A stretch of DNA of 38,994 nucleotides from Streptococcus penaeicida (GTDB lineage: Bacteria > Bacillota > Bacilli > Lactobacillales > Streptococcaceae), in the NCBI RefSeq assembly GCF_002887775.1, contig NZ_LOCM01000005.1, positions 1 through 38,994 of the forward strand, read 5' to 3'. The stretch's first letter is position 1. Every line of letters starts with the position of its first letter. The position numbers were made by a program, and so were the translations under genes. The notes under the pieces were generated by a model. The model made no database searches. It saw only the letters and a program-made list of their open reading frames with translations, and was not told where the DNA came from. Positions 1-7,977 of this stretch are shown here, one piece after another.

Positions 1-81
1 TACCAACTGGAGTCTCTATCCACTGACCTGATCGATACATGTTTACTGCATTTAATTTAAAATTATAATTATATTTCATAC

Positions 82-119
82 AAAAACCCCTTTCACTGGA
101 TTAGTCCATTAAAAGGGGT
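82..119 (-). terminator. Rho-independent terminator of the immunity-like gene
   Basis: An 8-bp stem (ACCCCTTT at 86-93 with AAAGGGGT at 112-119) has an 18-nt loop. On the minus strand it is followed directly by a T run (the A run at 82-86). It lies 40 bp past the minus-strand gene that ends at 160, so it most likely ends that transcript. Confidence 0.75.
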
Positions 120-159
120 ACATATCAGTGGTCGGGGTTAATCTTATCCATGACGATCT

Positions 160-450
160 TTAGTGAAACCATCCGGTCAAATTTATAATACCGCGATATT
201 TATTTGTACCTTTAAGTAGATAGAGCTGTAAGTCAATTAGCTCTTGACAAGGGTTACTTATGAGGTACTGGTCTAAAAATGGAGCCAATCGAACCATTGC
301 TATATCAGGATCGTCACCCATATTTAGGCTGTCAATTGCCTCACTAATAACCTGTTTAAACTGCTTATTTGACTGATAGAGATGTGTCTTTTGAGTTGCA
401 GTTAGAAGACTTAATACTGGTGTGATTTTTTCTTGCTTCACTGAAGTCAT
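160..450 (-). CDS. Bacteriocin immunity protein-like (EntA_Immun type)
   Basis: This encodes a 96-residue protein with no signal peptide or membrane segment that looks mostly helical. Its length, the central helix ending near LDQYL, and the C-terminal region with LYLLKGTNKYRGI resemble the enterocin A/pediocin-type immunity family. Those small cytosolic four-helix proteins protect a cell from class IIa bacteriocins by acting at the mannose PTS receptor. No bacteriocin precursor or ABC exporter is visible nearby, so if the assignment is right it is an orphan immunity gene. The ATG at 450 sits directly against the AAGG sequence. A GTG three codons in (439-441) has better spacing (9 nt) and may be the true start. 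The family call rests on pattern recognition only. Confidence 0.6.
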   Translation of the reverse strand: MTSVKQEKITPVLSLLTATQKTHLYQSNKQFKQVISEAIDSLNMGDDPDIAMVRLAPFLDQYLISNPCQELIDLQLYLLKGTNKYRGIINLTGWFH

Positions 451-679
451 CCTTACTCAAGATATGTGATTTTTATAATTATTATATAATAAATATCTCA
501 TTAAGTTAATATTTATAATTAAAAATGTTACGCTTTTCTTGGATTTATCTGTTTCTGGTAATGAACATTACAGTTAAGAAGCCTATCCATTATTAATTGT
601 ATACTTATCTGATATACTATTAGTAAGACTTACGATAGTAGTACTGATGAGAAATCATCCTATTCTGAAAGGTGAAAGC

Positions 680-1738
680 ATGCATTTTACGATTGCAATT
701 GATTCTTTTAAAGGCTCTGCCACTAGTAGTCAGCTCAATGCGGCGGTGGAAGCTGGTATTTTGGCTGTTATGCCGGAAGCAAGGGTAACCAAGGTTGCTA
801 TTGCTGACGGGGGCGAGGGGAGCATTGCTGCTTTAGCAGAAAACTTAGATGGGGAATTTATTGAAGTTGCTACCTTTGATTTGTTAAAAAGACCGATTAT
901 GGCAAAGTATTTGAAGGTTGGCGACATGGCTTTTATTGAGTCGGCTGAGGTTGTGGGTCTGGATAAGATTGTGCCGACTTCGGAGACTTATCGTCAGGCT
1001 ACTTCCTTTGGGCTTGGGGCTGTCATTTTGGATGCTATTGACCGAAACTGTCAGAAAATTTATCTGACATTAGGTGGGACGGGCTCTTCTGATGGGGGTT
1101 ATGGCCTTTTAGAAAGTCTGAATTTTTCATTGACAGACGAGACCTTCCGCTTGCCCTCTCAGGTTGAGCTGATTGGTTTGACCGATGTCACCAATCCCTA
1201 TTTCGGTCCTCAGGGCTATGCTGCTGTTTTTGGTGCACAAAAAGGTGGCAGTCCTCAGGATATTGCCGACAGTGATGCTTGGGCCAGGTCTTTTGCGAAA
1301 ATGGTTAGCACCCAAAGTGGGCTTGACCTGCAGGCTATACCCGGTACGGGTGCCGCGGGAGGACTGGGCGCTGCGATCAGAATACTCGGTGGTAGATTAG
1401 AAGCAGGCTTTCCTAGCATTGCAAGCCTCATTGGTTTAGAAGATCAAATCAAAGCTTCTGATATTATCATAACAGGCGAAGGCCAACTGGATAAGCAATC
1501 CAAGTCTGGAAAGGTCCCAGTTGGTGTGGCATCAATGGCTCAAAAACATGGCAAACCCGTCATTGCCCTTTGTGGCAGTATTTCTCCTAAATTTACCAAC
1601 ACTTCTGACTATTTCACGGCAGTTTTTGCTATCCAAAGACAAGTTTTGACCCTAGCCGCAGCTATGGAGACGGAAAGAACTTTGGATAATGTTAAGAAAG
1701 TAACAGAAAATATAATAGCTCTTTTAGTTTTAGATTAA
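680..1738 (+). CDS. glxK: Glycerate kinase (GK type II, GlxK/GarK family)
   Basis: The enzyme phosphorylates glycerate with ATP in the cytosol, feeding it into lower glycolysis. The 352-residue protein begins MHFTIAIDSFKGS, the typical N terminus of this family. It carries ADGGEG near residue 45, SAEVVGLD, the glycine-rich LGGTGSSDGGYG segment, and GEGQLDKQSKSGKVP near residue 275, all family landmarks. I chose the ATG at 680, preceded by AAAGGTGA. An upstream in-frame ATG at 647 would add 11 residues not typical of the family. It stands alone, with a terminator at 1842-1871, and no glycerate or glyoxylate pathway gene is next to it. The 230 bp upstream are AT-rich and I see no convincing promoter pair there. 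Its first half is noticeably richer in G than the neighbouring operon. Confidence 0.9.
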   Translation: MHFTIAIDSFKGSATSSQLNAAVEAGILAVMPEARVTKVAIADGGEGSIAALAENLDGEFIEVATFDLLKRPIMAKYLKVGDMAFIESAEVVGLDKIVPTSETYRQATSFGLGAVILDAIDRNCQKIYLTLGGTGSSDGGYGLLESLNFSLTDETFRLPSQVELIGLTDVTNPYFGPQGYAAVFGAQKGGSPQDIADSDAWARSFAKMVSTQSGLDLQAIPGTGAAGGLGAAIRILGGRLEAGFPSIASLIGLEDQIKASDIIITGEGQLDKQSKSGKVPVGVASMAQKHGKPVIALCGSISPKFTNTSDYFTAVFAIQRQVLTLAAAMETERTLDNVKKVTENIIALLVLD

Positions 1739-1841
1739 AAAACATAAAAAGAACACTTGGAAATACTTGGCAATTTTGCAAATTTTTCTCTTAAATACTA
1801 AATATTTTTGGTAATTTTAAGGAAGAAAACCCTAAAAATAG

Positions 1842-1871
1842 GCACTTTTCATACAGAAGTGCTTCTTTTTT
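1842..1871 (+). terminator. Rho-independent terminator after glxK
   Basis: GCACTT (1842-1847) pairs with AAGTGC (1857-1862), followed by TTCTTTTTT. It isolates the glycerate kinase transcript from the operon that starts near 1950. Confidence 0.7.
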
Positions 1872-1918
1872 ATGATTAATAATAGGTTTTAGCTATAATT
1901 ATCATCGCATTTATCAAT

Positions 1919-1947
1919 TTGTTGCATGAATGCGTTTACGTTATAAT
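1919..1947 (+). promoter_or_regulatory. Promoter of the aconitate-type operon with an internal cre-like site
   Basis: A -35 TTGTTG (1919-1924), a 17-bp spacer and a consensus -10 TATAAT (1942-1947) lie 29 bp before the first gene. The spacer holds TGAATGCGTTTACG (1927-1940), which matches the CcpA operator consensus TGWAANCGNTNWCA at all but two fixed positions. CcpA bound there would block RNA polymerase, so carbon catabolite repression is likely. An AATGCGTTT core also lies just upstream of the -10 of the OAD-cit operon. Confidence 0.7.
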
Positions 1948-1976
1948 GACATTATAAAAATTAAGGAGACAAAAAA

Positions 1977-3341
1977 ATGACAGAACTTACAGTAGTTGAA
2001 CAAATTGGTAAATGGGTTGATGCGAAATCATTTGAAGACTTATCTAAGGAAGAAATTGCAGCCTTAAAAGGTCGTGTTCTTGATGCTATTGGGTGTGCAA
2101 TTGGATCTTTAGAGAGTGAAACAATCAAAAGCATTCAAAAAATGACACATGATTTAACTAAAGATGGTTCAGCAACTTTAATCGGTGGCGGTAAAACAAC
2201 CCCTGATTACGCAGCTTTATTCAATGGTGCAACTATTCGCTATTTAGATTATAATGATTCATATCTTGCAAAAGGCGAAACTTGTCACCCTTCAGACAAT
2301 ATCTCAGCAGTTCTTGCAGCGACTGAACATAATGGTGGAACTGGTAAAGACTTCTTGCTTGGTTTAGCAATTGCTTACCAAATTCAATGTCGTTTATCAG
2401 ATGAAGCTCCTGTTCGTAAACATGGTTTTGACCACACGGTGCAAGAAGCATATGGTGCAGCAGCTGGTGCAGCCAAAGCTCTTGGCTTGGATGCAAAACA
2501 AATTGCTAATGCGATTTCAATCTCAGGTACAAGCTATAACTCACTTCGTGTAACAAGAACTGGTGCTTTATCAAACTGGAAAGGTTTGGCTGCTCCAAAT
2601 ACAGCACGTGGTGCGATGTCTTCCGCTTTACTCGCTAAATATGACATCACAGGTCCACGAGAAGTTTTTGAAGGAAATAAAGGTTTCTACGAAACAATTG
2701 CTGGTCAATTTGAGATTGATTGGGAAAATGAAGGTTTAGGTCGTGTCCTTGACACAATCATCAAACGTTACAATGCTGAAATTCATTCACAATCATCAAT
2801 TGAAGGATTGATTGAATTCCGTAATAAAGAAAATATCCCAGCAGAAGACATTAAAGAAATTCGTTTAGATACCTTTGATGTTGCCTTCAATATCATTGGT
2901 GGTGGTGAAGAAGGCGAGAAGAAAACAATTCGTGTTAAAGAAGAAGCTGACCATTCACTTCCATATATGCTATCTGCAGCATACCTTGATGGACAAGTAT
3001 TGCCAGCACAATACGAGCAAGATCGTATTTTAGCTGATGATATTCAAAGTCTCCTTCAAAAAGTGACTGTTAAAGAAAATCCAGAGTTTAGCCAACGCTT
3101 CCCTAAAGAAATGGCTATCAAGCTTGAAGTGGAAACAAATGATGGTAAAGTATACGAAATCAATAAAGATGACTACCAAGGCTTTACTTCTCGTCCAGCA
3201 ACATGGGATGTTCTTTTAGAGAAATACAATTTATTGACAGCAAATATTGATTCTAATTTAGCTTCAGAAATTGCGGATGCTATCAATCGTTTAGAAGAAA
3301 TTGAGATTAGTGAATTAACAAATCTTCTTGCAAAAATCTAA
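1977..3341 (+). CDS. MmgE/PrpD-family dehydratase (2-methylcitrate/citrate dehydratase-like)
   Basis: PrpD-type enzymes are metal-free hydro-lyases that interconvert (methyl)citrate and (methyl-)cis-aconitate. B. subtilis MmgE and E. coli PrpD also handle citrate and cis-aconitate. The 454-residue protein has the family's expected length and landmarks: LDYND (90-94), HPSDN (104-108), GFDHT with His153, SNWKGLAA with Lys202, KRYNAEIHSQ with His270, and ADHSLPY (324-330). These fit the PrpD branch better than the cis-aconitate decarboxylase (IRG1) branch, but the two share a fold, so itaconate formation is a less likely alternative. It starts at the ATG at 1977 after AAGGAG, heads an operon with a PrpF-like isomerase (25 bp on) and a CitMHS transporter, and sits beside citrate lyase genes. 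I infer the role cis-aconitate to citrate. Confidence 0.85.
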   Translation: MTELTVVEQIGKWVDAKSFEDLSKEEIAALKGRVLDAIGCAIGSLESETIKSIQKMTHDLTKDGSATLIGGGKTTPDYAALFNGATIRYLDYNDSYLAKGETCHPSDNISAVLAATEHNGGTGKDFLLGLAIAYQIQCRLSDEAPVRKHGFDHTVQEAYGAAAGAAKALGLDAKQIANAISISGTSYNSLRVTRTGALSNWKGLAAPNTARGAMSSALLAKYDITGPREVFEGNKGFYETIAGQFEIDWENEGLGRVLDTIIKRYNAEIHSQSSIEGLIEFRNKENIPAEDIKEIRLDTFDVAFNIIGGGEEGEKKTIRVKEEADHSLPYMLSAAYLDGQVLPAQYEQDRILADDIQSLLQKVTVKENPEFSQRFPKEMAIKLEVETNDGKVYEINKDDYQGFTSRPATWDVLLEKYNLLTANIDSNLASEIADAINRLEEIEISELTNLLAKI

Positions 3342-3366
3342 TTCACAATAAGGAAAGGAAGTTGCT

Positions 3367-4506
3367 ATGTTAGTAGAAATACCTGTTAGTATCTATCGTG
3401 GTGGAACAAGTAAGGGTCTTTTTATCGACGAAGCTAACCTTCCAGTAGAAGAAGATGCCCGTAATCTCATTTTACTGAAACTCATGGGAAGTCCAGATAC
3501 TAGACAAATTAATGGTCTGGGCGGAGCTGTTTCAACAACAAGTAAAGTTGCCATCATTTCCAAAGAAGTAAAAAATGCTTGGGATGTTAATTACACATTT
3601 GCTCAAGTATCAGTAGATAAACCTGTAGTTTCCTACTCAGGAAACTGCGGGAATATCTCCTCTGCTGTCGGAATTTATGCCATTGAAAACCAACTTGTTG
3701 AAATAACTTCTCCAATGACAAAGGTTGCTGTTTATAATACAAACACCAAGAAAGTTATTAATGAATATATCCCAACACCAAATGGTCAATTGACCTATGA
3801 AGGTGATTTTGAGATTTCTGGAGTACCAGGAAAAGGTCTCAAAATTGAATTGGAATTTTTAGATCCTTCGGGTGCCTTTTCAGGCAAGTTATTGCCGACT
3901 GGTAAACTCAAAGATGAGATTGACTTAGAAAATGGTAATAGGGTAACTGTGTCCATTGTCGATGCAGCAAATCCTTTAGTCTATCTCAAAGCAGAAGACC
4001 TTGATTTACAAGGAATTGAAACACCAGAAGAAATTGATAGTAATGTTCCTTTGCTAAGTCTTTTGGAAGAAATCCGTGGTAAAGCAGCTGTATTAATGGG
4101 AATCATTGATGATTACAAAGATAGTGCTGTCGTAACGCCAGGCGTTCCTAAAATGACTCTGATAGCAAGTCCGATTGACTATCAAACAACAGAAGGGGTA
4201 TCTATCGCTGCTAATGATTATGACTTAAGTGTCAGAATGATGAGCATGCAAAAGGCCCACAAATCAATTGCCTTAACAGGTGCGCTTTGTACTGGAGCAG
4301 CAAGCTATATTGAAGGTACTTTAGTGCATGATTTATTAAAAAATAAAAATCAAGATAAAGCTCTTGAGATTGGTCATAGTAGTGGTAAAATTACAGTTTC
4401 TACCTTGGCACAAAAACAAGACAATAAACAAGAGATTCAGTCAGTGTCAAGTTATCGTACAGCAAGAAAATTGATGACTGGTACTGCCTATATAGAGGAG
4501 GCATAG
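3367..4506 (+). CDS. PrpF-family isomerase (aconitate/methylaconitate cis-trans isomerase-like)
   Basis: PrpF proteins have the diaminopimelate epimerase fold and move a proton to isomerise substituted aconitates. Relatives act on oxalomesaconate and methylitaconate. The 379-residue protein carries RGGTSKG (11-17), the GGAVSTTSK segment with Lys60, and GNCGN (92-96) with Cys94. Lys60 and Cys94 match the lysine and cysteine seen in PrpF active sites. The C-terminal MSMQKAHKSIALTGA region and the closing SYRTARKLMTG are also typical. A good ribosome binding site (AAGGAAG) precedes the ATG at 3367. It is followed after 3 bp by the transporter, so the genes are surely cotranscribed. No AcnD or other methylcitrate-cycle gene is present, so I infer trans-aconitate to cis-aconitate as its reaction. 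The exact substrate is not proven by sequence. Confidence 0.85.
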   Translation: MLVEIPVSIYRGGTSKGLFIDEANLPVEEDARNLILLKLMGSPDTRQINGLGGAVSTTSKVAIISKEVKNAWDVNYTFAQVSVDKPVVSYSGNCGNISSAVGIYAIENQLVEITSPMTKVAVYNTNTKKVINEYIPTPNGQLTYEGDFEISGVPGKGLKIELEFLDPSGAFSGKLLPTGKLKDEIDLENGNRVTVSIVDAANPLVYLKAEDLDLQGIETPEEIDSNVPLLSLLEEIRGKAAVLMGIIDDYKDSAVVTPGVPKMTLIASPIDYQTTEGVSIAANDYDLSVRMMSMQKAHKSIALTGALCTGAASYIEGTLVHDLLKNKNQDKALEIGHSSGKITVSTLAQKQDNKQEIQSVSSYRTARKLMTGTAYIEEA

Positions 4507-4509
4507 CGG

Positions 4510-5868
4510 ATGCTTGCAATACTAGGTTATTTAATGATCGTGACCTTTATGGTCTTACTTTTGACAAAAAAGATGACGCCTTTTAATGGTTTAGTCTTAG
4601 TCCCCGTCGTCTTTGGCTTAATTGCAGCACTTGTAACAAAGACCCCGATTTTAGACGCTTTCCAGTGGATTTTTGAGGGACTTTATTTCAAACCAGGTGA
4701 CGCAGGAAAAATTACTGCCGGTGTTGCTCCGACAATTACTTTGTTGCTTTTTGCCATTCTCTATTTCTCAGTAATGCTCGATGCTGGTCTCTTTGATCCA
4801 TTAGCGGTCTATATGATTAAATGGGCCAAGGGAGACCCGATGAAGATTACCATCGCCTCTGCTCTTATTACACTTGCAGTTTCACTTGATGGAGACGGAA
4901 CAACTACGGTATTAATCGTAACTTCAGCCATGCTTCTCATGTACAAAAAAATGGGCATGAAACAGATTTACCTAGCAGCTATTATCGGTTTTGGTAATTC
5001 TGTTATGAATTTGGTTCCTTGGAGTGGACCAATGGCTCGCGCAATGCCTGTACTAAATATTGGGCCTAAAGAGTTCTTGCTACCAGTATTACCAGGAATG
5101 TTTGCGGCCGGACTATTGTGTATTTTCCAGGCTTACACTTATGGGAAGAAAGAAAGAAAACGCCTTGGTTATAAACCAGGCATGGGTATCTTAACGGATG
5201 ATGAAACAGAACATATTATTTCAGATGTTACCTTAAATAATATTCAATACAAACGACCAAAATTGATTTGGTTCAACTTAGCTTTAACCATTGCTATCAT
5301 GGTCTTGTTGATTATGGATGTGATTAATGGTGGTATTCTCTTCCTTTTAGGAACTGGTATCGCTTTAATGGTCAATTATAAAGACCTTGATTTACAAAAT
5401 TCACGTCTATTAGCTAATGGTGCAGAAGCCTTAGGACCTGTTTCACTTGTCTTTGGTGCAGGTGTTATTATGGGAATCTTAAATGGTTCAGGCATGAGTA
5501 GTGCTATTGCGACACAATTAGTATCTATGATTCCAGAAAACCTAGGTTCCTATATTCCCTTTATCCTAGCTTTAATCTCCTTGCCAGGATTATTCTTCCT
5601 GCCAAATGATGCCTTCTATTTTGGAATTTTACCGGTAATTGCACCGATTGCCTATAGCTATGGTGCAACACCAGTGGAAATTGGGGTAGCCTCTTTAATG
5701 GGTCAAGCTGTTCGTTTTGCTAGTCCATTAGTTGCCTTCTTATATGTCTTAGTAGACCGTACTGAAGTTAGCTTTGTCGATTATCAAAAAGAATACTTAA
5801 AATGGGGTTTAATCAGTTTTGTTCTACAAACTGCCATTGCCATTTTGACAGGTGCCATCCCACTTTAA
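4510..5868 (+). CDS. CitMHS-family tricarboxylate transporter (aconitate operon)
   Basis: This 452-residue polytopic membrane protein belongs to the CitMHS family, whose members import divalent-metal complexes of citrate with protons. It shows the family's symmetrical arrangement. The first half has SVMLDAGLFDPL, SLDGDGTTT and NLVPWSGPMARA; the second has GAGVIMGILNGSGM and LPGLFFLPNDAFYFGILPV. It is a clear paralogue of the transporter at 14828-16231. GAGGAGG, inside the end of the preceding gene, precedes the ATG at 4510. Because it is the last gene of an operon with PrpF- and PrpD-like enzymes, I infer that it carries aconitate, or another tricarboxylate used by those enzymes, rather than duplicating citrate uptake. 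Its stop codon overlaps that of the convergent LysR gene by 2 bp, and no separate terminator is visible between them. Confidence 0.9.
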   Translation: MLAILGYLMIVTFMVLLLTKKMTPFNGLVLVPVVFGLIAALVTKTPILDAFQWIFEGLYFKPGDAGKITAGVAPTITLLLFAILYFSVMLDAGLFDPLAVYMIKWAKGDPMKITIASALITLAVSLDGDGTTTVLIVTSAMLLMYKKMGMKQIYLAAIIGFGNSVMNLVPWSGPMARAMPVLNIGPKEFLLPVLPGMFAAGLLCIFQAYTYGKKERKRLGYKPGMGILTDDETEHIISDVTLNNIQYKRPKLIWFNLALTIAIMVLLIMDVINGGILFLLGTGIALMVNYKDLDLQNSRLLANGAEALGPVSLVFGAGVIMGILNGSGMSSAIATQLVSMIPENLGSYIPFILALISLPGLFFLPNDAFYFGILPVIAPIAYSYGATPVEIGVASLMGQAVRFASPLVAFLYVLVDRTEVSFVDYQKEYLKWGLISFVLQTAIAILTGAIPL

Positions 5869-6767
5869 ATGGTATCTTTACAAATATCAATAAAGCTTTT
5901 AGCATAAGAAGGCAACTGTCGATTTTTGCGATAGGCTACAATCAAATCAACATAAAATGGAATTTTTAATGAAAAGAATGACAATTTATCTGTGATTAAA
6001 TGTTTAGTATGACTATTGTTGATGAAACAAACACCTAGATTATTAGCAACCAGATTTGTAGCAGTTTCAATATTTCTGGTTGCTAATATTTTATCTGGAT
6101 GGAAATCATGTTTGGTGAATATGGTATCAGCCACTTGACGGGAAAACTGATCAGGTTGGTGGAGGATAAAAACTTCCTCTTTCAAATCCCTTAAATCAAG
6201 AACTGGGAATTCGTGTCGGTCATCTCTGATTGCTTTAGGACATAAAGTGTGTTTCGTTGGGAGTGCAAGTAGTATTTCTTCGGACTTAATTTTTTCGGTT
6301 TGCAGATGATCATAACTATCAGACCGGTTCATTAAGGCTAAATCAACATCCCCATTTTCAACTAAACTAGGGAAATTTGCTGATGAGGATTCATTCAAAA
6401 GAATATCAACATTTGGATAAAGTTCCTTAAATATAGGCAAAAGAACAGGAACTAAATAAGAACTCCGCAATAAAGGAATGGCAATTTTTAAGCGACCATA
6501 TTGATTGTCTTGAATATTTTGAAGACGATCATAAAAGTCTTCCTTGATTCTTAAGATTTGAAGACCATATTTTAAAAATTCTTCCCCAAGGTAAGTGAGT
6601 TCGAATTTCTTGCCATGTTGGATAAAAACATCAAAGCCTAAGCGTTGCTGCATATTTTTGATGTAGGTGCTTAAGGATGGTTGTGTGATATAAAGTGCTT
6701 CCGCAGCTTTCGTGACACTTCCGTGGTCTAAGATAGCTTTAATATATTCAATATCTTTGATTTCCAT
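5865..6767 (-). CDS. LysR-family regulator, convergent to the aconitate operon
   Basis: The 300-residue protein has an N-terminal winged helix-turn-helix (about residues 1-60: ITQPSLSTYIKNMQQRLG) and a periplasmic-binding-protein-like effector domain, as in CysB/CitR-type activators. LysR regulators usually sense a small acid related to the pathway they control. It is tail-to-tail with the PrpD-PrpF-CitMHS operon, so it is the natural candidate to control it, although the usual divergent layout is absent. Its promoter region (6798-6836) holds a perfect 10-bp inverted repeat that may be its own operator. The minus-strand -10 TATAAT (revcomp at 6798-6803) with TTGTTT about 18 bp upstream is a plausible promoter. 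Confidence 0.85.
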   Translation of the reverse strand: MEIKDIEYIKAILDHGSVTKAAEALYITQPSLSTYIKNMQQRLGFDVFIQHGKKFELTYLGEEFLKYGLQILRIKEDFYDRLQNIQDNQYGRLKIAIPLLRSSYLVPVLLPIFKELYPNVDILLNESSSANFPSLVENGDVDLALMNRSDSYDHLQTEKIKSEEILLALPTKHTLCPKAIRDDRHEFPVLDLRDLKEEVFILHQPDQFSRQVADTIFTKHDFHPDKILATRNIETATNLVANNLGVCFINNSHTKHLITDKLSFFSLKIPFYVDLIVAYRKNRQLPSYAKSFIDICKDTI

Positions 6768-6797
6768 ATGTGATTCCTCGACTCAGTCTTTATCGTC

Positions 6798-6836
6798 ATT
6801 ATAGCATAGGTTTTTTATCAAAAACAATGCTATAAT
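6798..6836. promoter_or_regulatory. Perfect inverted repeat with divergent -10 boxes upstream of lysR
   Basis: ATTATAGCAT (6798-6807) and ATGCTATAAT (6827-6836) form a perfect 10-bp inverted repeat with 19 bp between the arms. Each arm contains TATAAT reading outward on its own strand. The minus-strand copy is well placed as the -10 for the LysR gene starting at 6767. The plus-strand copy has no clear -35. The symmetry suggests an operator for autoregulation. Confidence 0.5.
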
Positions 6837-6877
6837 AGCAGTATCTTCGGTATTATTTTATATAATATATTTAGTGA

Positions 6878-6909
6878 AAAGCCACCAGTTTTGTATGGGA
6901 AACTGGTGG
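6878..6909 (-). terminator. Rho-independent terminator of the lysR-citC transcript
   Basis: CCACCAGTTT (6882-6891) pairs with AAACTGGTGG (6900-6909) in a strong 10-bp stem with an 8-nt loop. On the minus strand it is followed by CTTTTC. It lies 10 bp past the citC stop codon. On the plus strand the stem is followed by TTTTA, so it may also work there. Confidence 0.75.
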
Positions 6910-6918
6910 TTTTATGTC

Positions 6919-7965
6919 TTAGTAATGGATAACATTAGCTTGTTTTTTGATATTATCAATGATGTCTTGCGCCTCTGGACTATTTAAGTAGTCGAAAGTT
7001 GATTGAGGGACTAGAGCTTTGATAGCAGAAAGGTTATCTTCTTTGATATATTGGCGAACAGTTGATGCACTAATAGCTTGACCATCACTTTCAATCCGAG
7101 GAATAATGGTACAGTTTATCCCACTTTGAGGTAAGTTTTCTTGCATGATTCTGTTATAGAGGTTTGTCACCATACTTGTTGGTTCATCTCCTACATAGCG
7201 TCTGCTAATGCCAAGTTCTTTTGCAATGGCCACAAAAATCCTTAAGTCTAATTGTGCTTGACTTCTAATAACACTTTCTTGATCCTTTTGAAAGTAACTT
7301 GGGAATGTTGCTTGACTAATAATGTAAGGACCTGTTTCATGGTAGACAATATTGTTCAGATGCGCTGTACCAGCAAGGATTAATTCTTTGCGAACCTTAA
7401 ATGGAATTAAGCTACTATCCTGACTGACCATGAAAAGGTGGACAAGCTTATTTTCTGCAGCAGCTTTTTCCACCAAATGAAGATGGCCTAAAGTAAAAGG
7501 GTTGGCGTTCATGACGATGGCCGCACTCTCTTGAGTCGTTTTGCTTTCGTCCTTGAGCTTTTTGAGGTAATCGGCAAAGCCAGACTTACGATTTTCCATA
7601 AAGGTGACCAGATTAGGAATTTCAGCGATAGTATAGAAGCCTAAGTCTTTGAAGAATTTACTGGTCTCAGGTTTCGTGTAGACAAAGAGATGGGTGTTAC
7701 CACGCTCAAACTGGATGCTAATCAGGTGAGTAACTAGGACATTAAGCAAGGCGGCACCGCTGTATCGTTTACAGATGGCAAAACAACGCAGGGTATTGGC
7801 AAATAAACTCCCAGTAGCGATTAATGTGCCGTCGTCCTCGAAAATACCACAGGTGTAGTCAAGATTCTGGTCGCGTTTTATTCCAGCATCTTCCAATAAT
7901 TGCGTGACTTTGTCCTGATTAACCTTGTCTGAAGGGAAAATTTTTGAAACGGTAAATTCTGACAT
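6919..7965 (-). CDS. citC: [Citrate (pro-3S)-lyase] ligase
   Basis: CitC acetylates the thiol of the lyase prosthetic group on CitD, using acetate and ATP, and so switches citrate lyase on. The 348-residue protein has the expected two parts. An N-terminal GNAT-like region spans about residues 1-125. A nucleotidyltransferase domain follows, with NANPFTLGHLHLV (153-165), the HxGH-type ATP site, and ISASTVRQYI near residue 308. It lies 12 bp after a LysR gene in the same minus-strand transcript and is divergent from the first citDEF set. The OAD-cit operon has no second citC, so this one must serve both lyase copies. In E. faecalis citC lies inside the lyase operon, so its placement here differs. 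Confidence 0.95.
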   Translation of the reverse strand: MSEFTVSKIFPSDKVNQDKVTQLLEDAGIKRDQNLDYTCGIFEDDGTLIATGSLFANTLRCFAICKRYSGAALLNVLVTHLISIQFERGNTHLFVYTKPETSKFFKDLGFYTIAEIPNLVTFMENRKSGFADYLKKLKDESKTTQESAAIVMNANPFTLGHLHLVEKAAAENKLVHLFMVSQDSSLIPFKVRKELILAGTAHLNNIVYHETGPYIISQATFPSYFQKDQESVIRSQAQLDLRIFVAIAKELGISRRYVGDEPTSMVTNLYNRIMQENLPQSGINCTIIPRIESDGQAISASTVRQYIKEDNLSAIKALVPQSTFDYLNSPEAQDIIDNIKKQANVIHY

Positions 7966-7977
7966 AGGAAATCCTTT

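Noticed and set aside
2233..2553. Overlapping frames inside the PrpD-like gene
   Set aside because: They are out-of-frame readings of a strongly conserved coding region, without start signals.
1977..4506. Methylcitrate cycle (propionate use) as the role of the PrpD- and PrpF-like genes
   Set aside because: No methylcitrate synthase, methylisocitrate lyase or propionyl-CoA synthetase is in the window, while a transporter and citrate lyase genes are. It remains only a remote alternative.
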